Assembly: GCA_028622995.1 (NCBI GenBank)
Contig: JAJQJQ010000003.1
Coordinates: 4,588,001 to 4,652,000, forward strand
DNA: 64,000 nucleotides
Source: Panagrolaimus kolymaensis
Taxonomy: Eukaryota > Nematoda > Chromadorea > Rhabditida > Panagrolaimidae
Direction: 5' to 3'
Shown here: one piece after another, positions 24,701 to 35,249 of the stretch
How the letters are laid out: every line of letters begins with the position of its first letter
Numbering within the stretch: position 1 is the stretch's first letter
Notes under the pieces: model-generated
The model's input: the letters and a program-made list of their open reading frames with translations, nothing else
What the model was told of the DNA's origin: nothing
Databases searched by the model: none
Position numbers and translations under genes: made by a program

Positions 24701-26011
24701 CCTATATGTCAATGTTTGATGATTTAGTTGGATCTGGAGCTTTTTCAAATAATCTTTATGCCACTTCTCGATTATTGGAGCGATCACGCTCTCGAACACG
24801 TGAACGTCGACGTGCTATGCGATCAGCCCGCTCTGCAAGTTTATATGGCCGGTAAGAAATTTGCATAATTATCTATGCAAAAATATTTCAGTATATTTTA
24901 GTTATACATCTTCTTATGCCGCTCCACTCCGCACCAGTGATTACAGCACACCTTCAACTCGTGAAGTCAGTCGTCCTCCAGCCCGATCTGGCTCCTTCGC
25001 ATCCTTCTTGGATTACAGCAACCACAAACAATATGAATTAGCTCGTGGTGCAAGCCGTGGATCTCTTTATGGATCTTACCAAAACTTGAGCCGTTATGAG
25101 TAATTTCATTCTTTTATCAATGCAAATTCGATTAATATTTTTTAGCTCTCGTGGTGATCTCAGTTACTTTTATGGTGCTGGAAGAATTGGTGGAGTTGAT
25201 AGTTATGTTAAAAATATGAATCAACCTTATGAATGGCAAATGCCTGCAACATATTCACTTTATCGTTCCACTTCTCGTCCAAATATTGGTTACGCCCCAT
25301 TGAACAACGGTTATAACAATGTAAAATTAAATATTTACAAACCTCGTTTCAACATAGATATTTTTTCAGACTTATTCCAATGCATACGTTGATTCTGAAG
25401 TATCTCGTCGAGCTCGTCAAGCGGCTACTCCTTCAACTGTTCGCAGTCTTTATGAAGTAAGTATTTATCCATTTTATTCCCTCGTCTGGCTTTTTTTACT
25501 TTACTTGCTTGCTTAGCACTTAAAAACATGTCCTTTGTTCCTACAAAAACAGCTTATTTTATTTACATAAAAAAATGGAAGATAAAAAACAACTTGTGTA
25601 TTTGCCTCATTTATGTTGCTTTTTTGCCTATTTAAACCTTTTTGATTGAGCATTTGGTTTCGTTATTTTCAGGATCAAATTGTTGGCCTTCAACGTAGTT
25701 TATCCCGTGAACGCTACAATTACGATCGGGTAAGTTAAAAAAGAGTGTTAAAAGCAACAAAGTTGAAAAAGATTCAAAAAAACAATTTGCTAATTTTTTC
25801 GATTTGAATCTTAACTTTGACACTTTTTTTAAACAAAAACACATATAACTGAACCAATGTTTAGCTGCGCTCGCAGTATACCGGTGTTACACATCAATTA
25901 GAATCTGCGTGCAAACAAGCTGACCTAATGCGTACTGGAGCTTATTCATCATGGAGATCTGGCTCTGAGCCAAGAACATCCGTTTTCGCCCATTTTTATC
26001 CGTACTATTAA
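21742..26011 (+). CDS. Unrecognised Pro/Thr/Ser/Glu-rich repeat protein with helical C terminus
   Basis: Thirteen exons: 21742-21826, 22202-22281, 22715-22798, 22987-23100, 23150-23294, 23381-23710, 23777-24333, 24382-24851, 24902-25099, 25146-25320, 25370-25456, 25673-25729, 25865-26011 (842 aa). Order: an acidic N terminus of about 135 aa; a TPxTP/SAPGTPxS repeat region with a run of TP(R/K) units near 24000-24050; a Pro-Glu/Ala-Glu region (PEPTPEPEEKPE repeated); an Arg/Ser-rich region (RSRSRTRERRRAMRSARSAS); a Tyr/Ser-rich region; and a short coiled-coil-like end (SLYEDQIVGLQRSLSRERYN, HQLESACKQADLMR). Similar regions occur in cytoskeletal linker proteins, and the many SP/TP sites suggest proline-directed phosphorylation, but I recognise no family. 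An alternative 3' exon exists downstream (26311-26539). Confidence 0.72.
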
Positions 26012-26310
26012 ATTTTAAATATTATTAGTAGTGTGGAAATTTGTCCTAGTCTTCTTCTCTCAACTATTCACGTTTACCTTTTTATTTTCATTTTATCCTT
26101 GTTTATCTCTTTTTTACTTCTGAACACTGCCTTTTTTTGAAAATTATATTTTTACAAAAATAGTAAGATTTTTATTGTAAGTGTTCAATGCTTTTTTACT
26201 CTTTCACTAACACTTGCAATAAAAGCTTTTAAATCGACTAATGCTTGATATTTAACCTTTACCAATACTTAAGTTTCTTTTTTTTCACAACAAACTGTTT
26301 TGTTTTTCAG

Positions 26311-26539
26311 CCATTATCAAATAGCTGCTACGGTGCCTTACCGGCCGAAACCCCAAGTATATACGCCGCTGGCATCGAGCGGATGTATTCCGGTTATGCG
26401 AAGGACTGGGCAAACGCCTTATAGACGTTGGCATCGTGATAATATGTTAGCCGGATATCATACATATAGCACCCAATTTTATTCGGATACTCGGCCAACA
26501 ACCAAACCGCTCAAATATCCTATGCTTCGCTATTATTAA
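26311..26539 (+). CDS. Alternative last exon of the Pro-rich gene
   Basis: After a good acceptor (TTTTTCAG at 26303-26310) lies a Tyr/Arg/Pro-rich open stretch of 76 codons ending at TAA 26537-26539. It can be joined in two ways. With a weak donor inside the preceding exon (ATCC|GTACTA, after 26001) it reads HYQIAATVPYRPKPQVYTPL onwards, giving a 915 aa isoform. If that exon is skipped, the exon ending at 25729 joins in phase 0 and reads PLSNSCYGALPAETPSIYAA, stopping at TAG 26422-26424. Both frames look protein-like, and the segment 26325-26420 is unusually GC-rich for this window. Confidence 0.55.
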
Positions 26540-27598
26540 TCCCAGATTTTTTGTCAACCTTTAATTCTTTTTTTACTAGATTATTTTTTCTATATTAAAA
26601 ACAGATTTTTTTCCTCTTGCCTTAATAAGCGGAGTTTCTTTACTTTTTGATAAACTTTTTTTTTGTTTTTGCTTTGTTTGATAAAAAATAACTGCTTTTT
26701 TAATGATTTTTTTTCGCGCCCTTTAATAATTTTTAATATATAAATTTATGGGCTAAAAATGATAATGTATAAATTTCGATATATTCTTTCATTTTATTTC
26801 TTTTTTTGTTGTCTACCACTCGACAGTGATCTAGACTATCTTTTTTGAATGATAGGATTTGGTGGAATAGTCTAGTTTACTGTCATTTTTAAAAGTTTTA
26901 ATTCTTTGAGAATTTATCAACCAGCCTAGTTTTTCTTTTAATTGTCAACTGCCTGATCGCGAATAATATTTGCGTTTTTAGCAACTATTTTTTCTTATTG
27001 TTTTTCTTTTTAATCTTTTTTTAACCGGTGGCAAAAATTTCATCAAATCCGAGTGCACCACCGCTTGCATTCTTTCTATGAATGCATTTTTTCAAAAAAC
27101 AACTTTTTTTGTAGTCGTCTTTTTTTAGCATGACAATTTACCTTTTTTTCTTTATTTTATTGAATTTTCAATTTAGTTCGTATTTTTATAATAAATTTTT
27201 TATATGTGAAAGAGAGAAAATAAATGATTTTTAAAAAAGCTTTTATGGGTGTCAATGATCAACAACGCAAAATATCCAAAAACAATGCTCTCTTTTTGAG
27301 ATCGAAAAATTGTTTCAATTTTCAACTTTGTAAAGATAAAGAGATTTCATATTCGCAACTAAATTAACTATCATTTCGTATTTCGTAAGTGAAAAGTGGT
27401 AAAGCACATAGTTCAACATAAAAACGTAAAAATGGAAAATAACCCATAAAGCGTCATCAACGCTCCAATCCGATTAAGGTTGATTTCACAAAAGTTTTTT
27501 TATTCCTTTTCATAGTGAAATAAAAAACTTTATCCACTTTAGTATCTATTTTGATTTGAGGTTGTTATCCATTTCATTTTTTATTTTTATGAAAAATA
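26540..27598. other. Spacer downstream of the Pro-rich gene
   Basis: About 1.06 kb of AT-rich sequence with T-runs on the plus strand. It should hold the 3' UTR of the Pro-rich gene and the promoter of the sulfotransferase gene. The only structured element seen is the hairpin at 26822-26884. Confidence 0.55.
26822..26884 (+). ncRNA. Candidate hairpin RNA (pre-miRNA-like)
   Basis: The arms GACAGTGATCTAGACTATC (26822-26840) and AATAGTCTAGTTTACTGTC (26866-26884) pair over about 19 positions with two or three mismatches, around a 25-nt loop. Stem and loop size fit a small pre-miRNA, though the stem is shorter than typical. The arm sequence matches no nematode miRNA I know. It lies about 280 bp after a stop codon, so it could also be a 3' UTR structure. 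Confidence 0.3.
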
Positions 27599-29027
27599 AT
27601 GCTGCTTCCAAGCTCAATGAGAAATCCTCGAATTCCACTTGTTTTTTATTTTATTACTATGACAATTATGATTATTTATTGTGTGTATATTAGCAAACAA
27701 GGACCTCAAGGATTTGCTTCCTTCAATTTAAGATTCAATGAACCATTGGAAGCTGAATTTACAAATAATATAATGGCAAAGAAAATAAAAAATCAAGAAC
27801 TTGAACGAGCTCAAAGTTTACAGCGATTGGGTGATATGGAAAATATTAAAAATGCAAATAGCAACGTACGAATATGATGCATTTTATATATATTGTTTTA
27901 AAGTAAAAGTTTTTAGCCTTTACCAAAAACCTCTGCATTTGGAACAGATTGGTCGATACCCAATTGGACGTTGAATATTTGTGAAAATGAAAATAAATGT
28001 GGTGCAAAATTTAAAAATTTAGAAACTAGAGTTAGAGTAAGTTTTTTTTCAAAGACTTTTTTCAAATAATGAACATACAAAGCTTTAGTTATCTCCAAAA
28101 TATAAAGCTCTCGCTTGCATAATTCAAAAAAATATGTCGACCATGTTGCAAGCTATCATGTGTTATTTATTTAATGAAAAAAGCTTTATTGAAGCTGGAA
28201 GAATAATTAGCAGAGAATGTCATGATAATAGGTTTCATTTAAAATTCCATTTTAAAATAAAATCAAGAAATTTTTAGATTTTGTGTTGGCAAAAATGAAT
28301 TCAACGCAGTTTTTACTGCTAAAAAAGTGCTAAATATGAGCCATAATGAAATGGCAGATTGGAAATTTATTGCAATTGTTCGAGATCCCGTGGATAGATT
28401 TCTTTCTGGTTTTGTTGATAAATGCATTCGGTAATCTTTTTTTCTTTCAAACTATTTTTGAGCTGCTTTATTTTGAAACTTTTTTTTAGTAAACCAAATA
28501 AAGAAGAAAATTATTGTAATAATTGTGGAAGTAATATGACATGTTTTATTATAACCGAACATGATAGAATTATGAGATCTTCATATTCGAAAGTTTTAAC
28601 TCGAACATTTGAAGATAGACATTTCTTTCCTCAAAACTGGTCAGTTAATTTTCTCACGGCTCCTTTTTTGAATTTAAAGTATTAAAGTATCTTTTCTTTT
28701 TTTAGGCGATGCAATTTTCGCACCGAATTGAAACATTATCAACTTGTTGAATATTCAAGCAGTCCAGAGACAACAAATAAATTTTTGGATGATTTGTTAG
28801 CAGCTTTTAAAACCCAAGGTATTCCAGATGATTCACTTAAATTTATTCGAGATCAAATAACTGGTGGACGAACCGTTCATTCAACGGTGGACTCTGAAGC
28901 CAGAACATTTCTTCAAAAACGTCTCCTTTCAAGTCCGTTTTTAATGGAATATTTAATTCGAATGTTTTATTGGGATTATAAACTATTAGGGTTTAAAATT
29001 CCGACCTTTAAACCGATTGTTGAATAA
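27599..29027 (+). CDS. Golgi carbohydrate (chondroitin-type) sulfotransferase, Sulfotransfer_2 family
   Basis: Six exons: 27599-27865, 27917-28036, 28089-28231, 28278-28430, 28490-28639, 28706-29027 (384 aa). Residues about 13-32 are a single hydrophobic anchor (PLVFYFITMTIMIIYCVYIS), giving a type II Golgi membrane topology. The lumenal domain shows the 5'-phosphosulfate-binding region around YKALACIIQKNMSTMLQAI and the clear 3'-phosphate-binding motif FIAIVRDPVDRFLSGFVDKC (RDPxxRxxSxF). Cys-rich segments and an HFFPQNWRC motif match the HNK-1/chondroitin sulfotransferase family that is expanded in nematodes. Such enzymes move sulfate from PAPS to glycan chains. The canonical Lys/Arg of the first PAPS loop is not obvious. 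Exact acceptor unknown. Confidence 0.85.
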
Positions 29028-32000
29028 TAAAAAACTTGTTGAAAGCTCTCTTCTCTTTAATTACGTCACAAATTATCGGCATTCTTCAAAGTAAAATACT
29101 TTTTCTTTTCTTTTTTTTAGTTGTTTTCCGATGATCGTTTCATGTCTCGGTCTATCTATCTAACGACAACTGTAAGATGAGACCCCTCTTTTCAGTAAAT
29201 GGAATTCCTGCATGTGCTCTGTTGCTGTTTTTGTCCTCGTTGCTGACTAATGGAACATCTCGTTAGGATGTTTTTCTTTTCTTTTTTTTCATTCTTTATT
29301 TTGACGCAACGCCAATATTGTTGGACATAGACGACGTGCGCCGCCGCATGCAATGAGCCGAAATTGATACCTGTTTTTCAAAAAAAAAGATACAAATAGT
29401 TGCAACGAAGGTCGTGTCGGTTCCTGTTCGGTCAGCCACCAGCAGCCAACAGTGGTAACAAGGCGAACATGCATAATGATGATGATCGCCGCTGATTGCC
29501 TTCTTATAATATTTATTATTCACAAATTCGGGGATCGGGGACTATAATGGATATAAACCAAAAATTTTATACTGCCTCAGGTTTTGAAAACAACAAAACA
29601 AAAAAAATAATTATCCTGAGTATGGCCTCAATTTTTTTTTACCTTTTTTTCTATTCAATGCCGACCACCGCATTTTTCACTCACTCCGGAAGCTACTTAC
29701 TTCGGTTGCGCAGCGACGGTGGTAAGGCAGGCGCCAAGCCGGTTATTATCTTTTATTTTTTCATCGTGAATACATAGGTTATTGTCATCGTTGTTCGGAT
29801 TCTGGTGTTCGTTCTTTCTTTTTTTTGTTAGCTTTAAAAAAAATTTCCGTTCTTATTTGCCTTTTTTCATTAAAATGAAAGCCAAAAAAATTTTCGAGGA
29901 TTTGAATTTTTGCTTCTCCTCGTTTTATAAACTTTCCAAACAATAAACAAAATGATGGTTGGTGCTTATTGCATCCATCCATCGCTTGCTTTTATTGCCT
30001 TCGGCTATTTTCTCTTTTTTTCTTTTTCTTTCTTCTTTTGTCAAATTTTGTATAATGAATTTAACCAAAAATAAAGTTTTTTTCTCTGACATGCGATTGT
30101 TGTTGTTTGACGATTGTCAAACCTATATTCGTTTCCTCCTTCCGATCATTCCTTCCAACCAACCTCAATTGCTTTTCAACTCACTTTTTTTTATATTTGT
30201 GAAATTAACTGTCGTCGTCGGCAAATTATTTTTACTTGATTTAACCCTGGAATTGATTTTTTTTTTCCGAGATTCCTCCCGTATTGTCGTCCTATTATTA
30301 TTAATTTTTTTTATTTGACGCTAATTATGTAAATAAAAAAGGTCAGCTTTAATATGTTTTTTTTTAATTTCATGGAAATTATACGCTTTTTTTCTATCTA
30401 TCGTATCGTTAATTTTTTTCTCTTTTTCTCAACTGAATTTCTTTTATTTTATTAGTCACAATCTTTCTTTTTTTTTCTTCACCACCATCTTGTTTACACT
30501 TCTCAATAGGGGTTTAAAATATGTGACAAAAGGATCATGCTCCCGGCACATATCTATCTTACTCACTAGGTGGCATCCAATTTGCGCCGTTTTTTTTTTT
30601 TGGAATGTGCCAAACATTAATGCGAGGATCAACCTGCGCAATGCAATGCAAAGAAAAAATCTTTTATTCTTTTCCGCTTTCCTTTTTTTTGTAGGCTTAG
30701 ATTTCACTTGTGTAAATATAGAATGGAACGCTTCGATGCCAAATTCAGCTTTCGGCATTACAATGCAAACAAATTAGCAGCCTCTCTTTTTCTATCCTCT
30801 TTTTTTCAACATCGATCATTCAAAGCGACGACAACAAGCGATTGTACCATTTTTTTCTCTTCTTCCTCGTTTTTTTTATTTTGCAGGTTTTTGAAGGTTA
30901 ACTTTTTCATTGTCTTTTTGAATGAGATTTTTTAAAATACAATAATTCTCGGCTTTCTAAAATTGGTGTTGTTATTCTTCCCGCACCTGACTGTCTGGAT
31001 TGACTATTTATTTTTGAAGCTTTTCATTTTATTTTCTATCCTGCCGGGTTTTTATTTAAGGCGACGAAAACCTGGCATGCGAGTTCCGGTCGAACAAGGT
31101 GACCGCTGCTTTAATTACCCAAATTTGTCCGACATCTCATTCATTTGTCCCTCACTTTCCTTTTTTGTTTTGTTTTATTCTTTTTTATTTGGAGCCGCTT
31201 TTTTTGCACCATTCCATCTGCATGAAGGTGGAATAGAAGAGGAGAATGACTTTGCTGCTGTTGTCAATTGAAAAAAAATTACCTTTATTTAAAGTACCTA
31301 TTTGTATGTATTTGAACAACTTTTGTTTTTCATTTTTAAAAAGATGGCTTCTTTTTTGGTAGCTAGCTAGCTATAGTTATTACAAAAACATGTCTAATGA
31401 AGCGTCAAGTGGTCGCTACTAGTAGTTATTTTAAGCTAAAAAAAATAAGGAGACTTGCGTGTATGATTTGCGGGAGAACGAACAATTCGAAGGAACGATT
31501 GTTGATGAAGCAACAACCACCAACACTTTAGCGATTTTTACTTTTTTTACTAACAAAAATGGTAAAGCTTCTTCTAGCTGCTTTGTCTCTATATTATTTC
31601 CTTAGTGGGTTCCACTCATCTCCGTTGACGACAACGACGAAAACGACGATAAAAATGCTAACGAAGAAAAACTTTTATTTCTTTTCTACTTTTTTTTTCA
31701 TAGGTAGGTCACCACCACCACCTTAGCTTGCTTTGAGATTAAGCAGTAACACATAAAGTCTTGACTTGACTGATCGACCTGCGCGAAAAAAATCTCCATC
31801 GGTTTTGAACGCTGCGCAGCCCAAAAGAAGCTATTTGAGTCAACGTTGATGATGATGTTGCTTAGGTGGTCAGTAAAGGTCGTAGTCGTCGCCAAAATAA
31901 AATTTACCTTTGTATTAGATGCGCGTCTTCCGACGACCCAAAGAAGAAGCAATTGGTTGCTGCTAGCTTGCTGTTTGATTTTTTTTTTGCAAATTGACCA

Positions 32001-35000
32001 AGGAGGGCTCCTCTTTTCGTTTACTTTTCTTCTTCATTCGTTTATTATTATTATTATTTGGTTAAAAAAGAGTGACCATCATCGTTTCAGGCTTTTTAGT
32101 CAACAGGTTGCTGCTTGCTGCTGCAACTACTTTGCGCATCCTGGATGAAATTGAAGTTTCTCTCATTTGCTATTTTTTTCCATCCACTTAGTTGTTTGTA
32201 GTAATAAAATACAATACAACATGGCTTTTTTATTCGTCTGCTATTTTTACTGTACATATTTTCTCACCTTTAATAGACTCATTAAAAAATATGAAAATTA
32301 GTGGGAGTTGCTTCAAACGATGTGCCAAACATATAAAAATTGAAATCAAAGACGTTGTTGACCTGGAGTTTCAGAAAAAAGAAAAGAGAGCATGCGATGA
32401 TATTAATGTCTTTTACGCGTATTTCTCATTTTTATTCCTCATCTCATGTATATATGAATTGAAAATTGCTGAAACATCAAACTCGGTCATCTTTGTATTT
32501 CGTTTGCATAATTAATTCCGGAAGAGAGGTAGCAGCGAAGACTTAAAAAAAGTTTTTTTCTATGCTCATTCAGGTAAAAAAAAATAAGAAAAGAAAACTT
32601 TTGATTTTTTTGTATACTCTAAATTTCATTTTCATTAAAGTAGGTTCTATTAGATAAAAAAATTTCTAAAAAGTTATGATCTTATTTTTTGACAGTTCTT
32701 TTAAAGAAGCTTTTTTGTTGTTGCTTTATCTATCTATCACCAAACAGAAAGAGAGGTATTCATTTACAATTTTTCTGTTTGTTTTCTGACTTTTTTTCTT
32801 CTGCTTCCGCTTCCTTCTCAGCAATCCATTGCTTTTTTTTTATGATTGGTCACTCACTCATTCTTGAACGTTCTCTTCTCTCTTTGTTATTTATTCAATT
32901 TTATCAGATGATTTTTATTTAACTTATAAACGAACCAGTTAGTAATTTTTTATAAGTTTAATTGTTTGTTTGTTTGCAGTGATTTGACACATTTAGGCTT
33001 TTTCTGAAATTTTATAGCTTCGAAAAAAAGAAGAAAAGAAAAAGGATATTTTCTTGAATGCTTTTTCTTATTTCTTTCTTTTATTTCTCTTACGCTGTCC
33101 AACAATAAAATAGTTTTTGCTTTCTGCTGCTTGAAAGTCAAAAGTTTTTTTTATTATATTTTTGCGCAAATGAATGAATGTGAATTGTTTTTATATTTGA
33201 TGCATCCATCTTTTTTTGACTCATTGACTCTTTTTTTCTTCTTGTTAATTTTGTAATTTTTTAAATTTCATTTGTTTTCTTTTTTTTTTGTGTTTCTGCT
33301 TGTCATGATCTCTTCTTAATTGTCAACCATCAACACTTAAGAGCGAATCTTCTCAATAGAAAAAAAATGAAAAATAGCCGCTTCCGGAGAAATCGCCGCC
33401 TTCATTGCTGTTGTTTGTTGTTGTATGTGTAAAATTTATTTTATTTAAATATAAACTTAAGGCATTGACCACATTTAGGCAGCATTAGTTAGCTCTTTAG
33501 TTTGGGCTCGTGTCACTCATGGGCTCATTGACACATTGTCTTCGCTTTATGTTGTTGCCATTTTTTTGCCGTTTGATTTATTTTGTTTTAAGCGAAAATG
33601 ATGCGGCTTCTTCTTCTTTCTTTTTTAATTCGGACATTTTTTTTCTTTTTCGAAATAATCGTTGCTCACAAATTTTTTGATCCGCTTTTTGATCATCGCC
33701 ATTAGTTATTGCTTTAAGTTGTTGTTTTCTTCTTCTTCTTGTCTTACGATAGATACGATGGAATAAAAAAGGCTGTTGCCATTATTATATTTTTTTTACT
33801 CTTTTTCTTCGCGCATTTTTCGCAGCTTTTTTTGTAATGAAACTATTTTTTTTGTTTTGATTTCTTCGATTTTTTTTTTGCTCTTCTCTCAGCCGGTTTT
33901 ATGGAAAAGAAGGAGGTTTGTTTTGGATGGGATTAACCTTCCCATTGTTTTCTCTCACAAACAACTATTCCTTAAGGAACTTTCTGAACAGCTTGCATGG
34001 TCAGTCAGTCTCCCATTTTTATTTTTGTCAACAAACAAAAAACCATTTAACCGTTCGTTCATTTTTTTTTTGATGGGCAGCGGCATTTGACACCTATTGC
34101 CTCTTATGGCCTGATTTTATTTCTCTCAATCGGCATCACTTTAATATATTTATTTGCTGCTGTTAAAGGCGTTAAATGTTAGTACTAATTTCCAAGAGTA
34201 TAAATCAAAAAGAGGTGCCGCTTTCTTTTCTTTTTTTTTATCAGGCAGGCAGGCATATGACCTCTTTGCCGTTATTTGGTAGCTTACGAGTATTTTTTGT
34301 TTTTTGTGGGAGTCCCAAGATAGCCACAATATGGAATACGACTAACTCCTCTTTTTCACTTTGCGCACGCTTCTCTCCATTTAGCAAAAAAAAAAATAGG
34401 GCGGAGTTTTTGACCAAAGAAAAATAAGAGGGAACGCTGCTTACATCTGAACTAAAAAAAAGAAGAAGCTAGCAAGCGCCCCAATTGAGGATGATGCTTC
34501 ATTATATTGAACAATATTGCAGATCTTCCATATGTCTGATTTTTTATTTTCGGTGGTAAAGTCATTGTTAAACATGTGGTTTACGAACGATGTTTTTATT
34601 GTGATTTTTATTTAGCGCATTTGAGTTAATTTCTTTGACGCCTCCATTTTATTTATTTATATTTTTTCGCAACAATTTTGATAAATAAAACACCCTTTGT
34701 TTTTGAGGATTTTTAATTGCATTCAGAAGGCATAGGTTGGATTATCGCAATAAAATCTATGCGCGAATTTCTTTTTCAGGTTATCTTCAACTATCATCTG
34801 AGGTAGTTAGTTACCTCAGCATGCGCACAAGCGGCGTTCACCTTAAAATATTCCTTTTCTTCTTCTTGCCCATTTATCCATATTCTCCCCTCTTATTTTT
34901 CATAATTTTGTCAATATGATTTAAGAATTATTCACTTACTTTTTTTATTATTGAAACTATTTTTTTATTGTCCATTTTCGTGATGGCCAACTGTTTTTGG

Positions 35001-35249
35001 CATAAAAAAGAAAGAAAAGAAAAAGAGATAATTCGAGACCACCTTGTGGTGATTTCTTTTTTTATAGTTCTAAAACGCGTCGTCGAGTATTGTTCTTTTT
35101 TGCTTTTTAAAAGAATGAAAGAAACGGAGGACAATTTTATTACTTTAAACGGAGGTCGTTTTGCAGAAATAATCGGCAGTTATTTGGCAAAAGAAACCAA
35201 GCATTAGGAGTTTCAACCATTTTTAAATTACATCACTCTTTTCACTGCC
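29028..35249. other. Long gene-free region upstream of the SYG-2/nephrin-like gene
   Basis: About 6.2 kb without a supported coding exon. Open stretches (for example 29959-30318, 30963-31271, 32192-32515) are Phe/Leu-rich readings of T-tracts. T-runs lie overwhelmingly on the plus strand from about 29.7 to 35 kb, the pattern seen inside plus-strand introns, so part of it may be a transcribed leader intron of the downstream gene. It also contains an SL1-like string (31109-31128) and a short perfect hairpin at 34798-34819. Confidence 0.5.

Noticed and set aside
29959..30318. 119-codon plus-strand open frame, and similar ones at 30963-31271 and 31846-32148
   Set aside because: Hydrophobic readings of T-rich DNA (Phe/Leu/Ser) without domain features; typical chance frames in this base composition.
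34798..34819. CTGAGGTAGTTAGTTACCTCAG, resembling the let-7 seed in a hairpin
   Set aside because: The stem is only 8 bp with a 6-nt loop and the match to let-7 ends after nine bases; far too short for a pre-miRNA.
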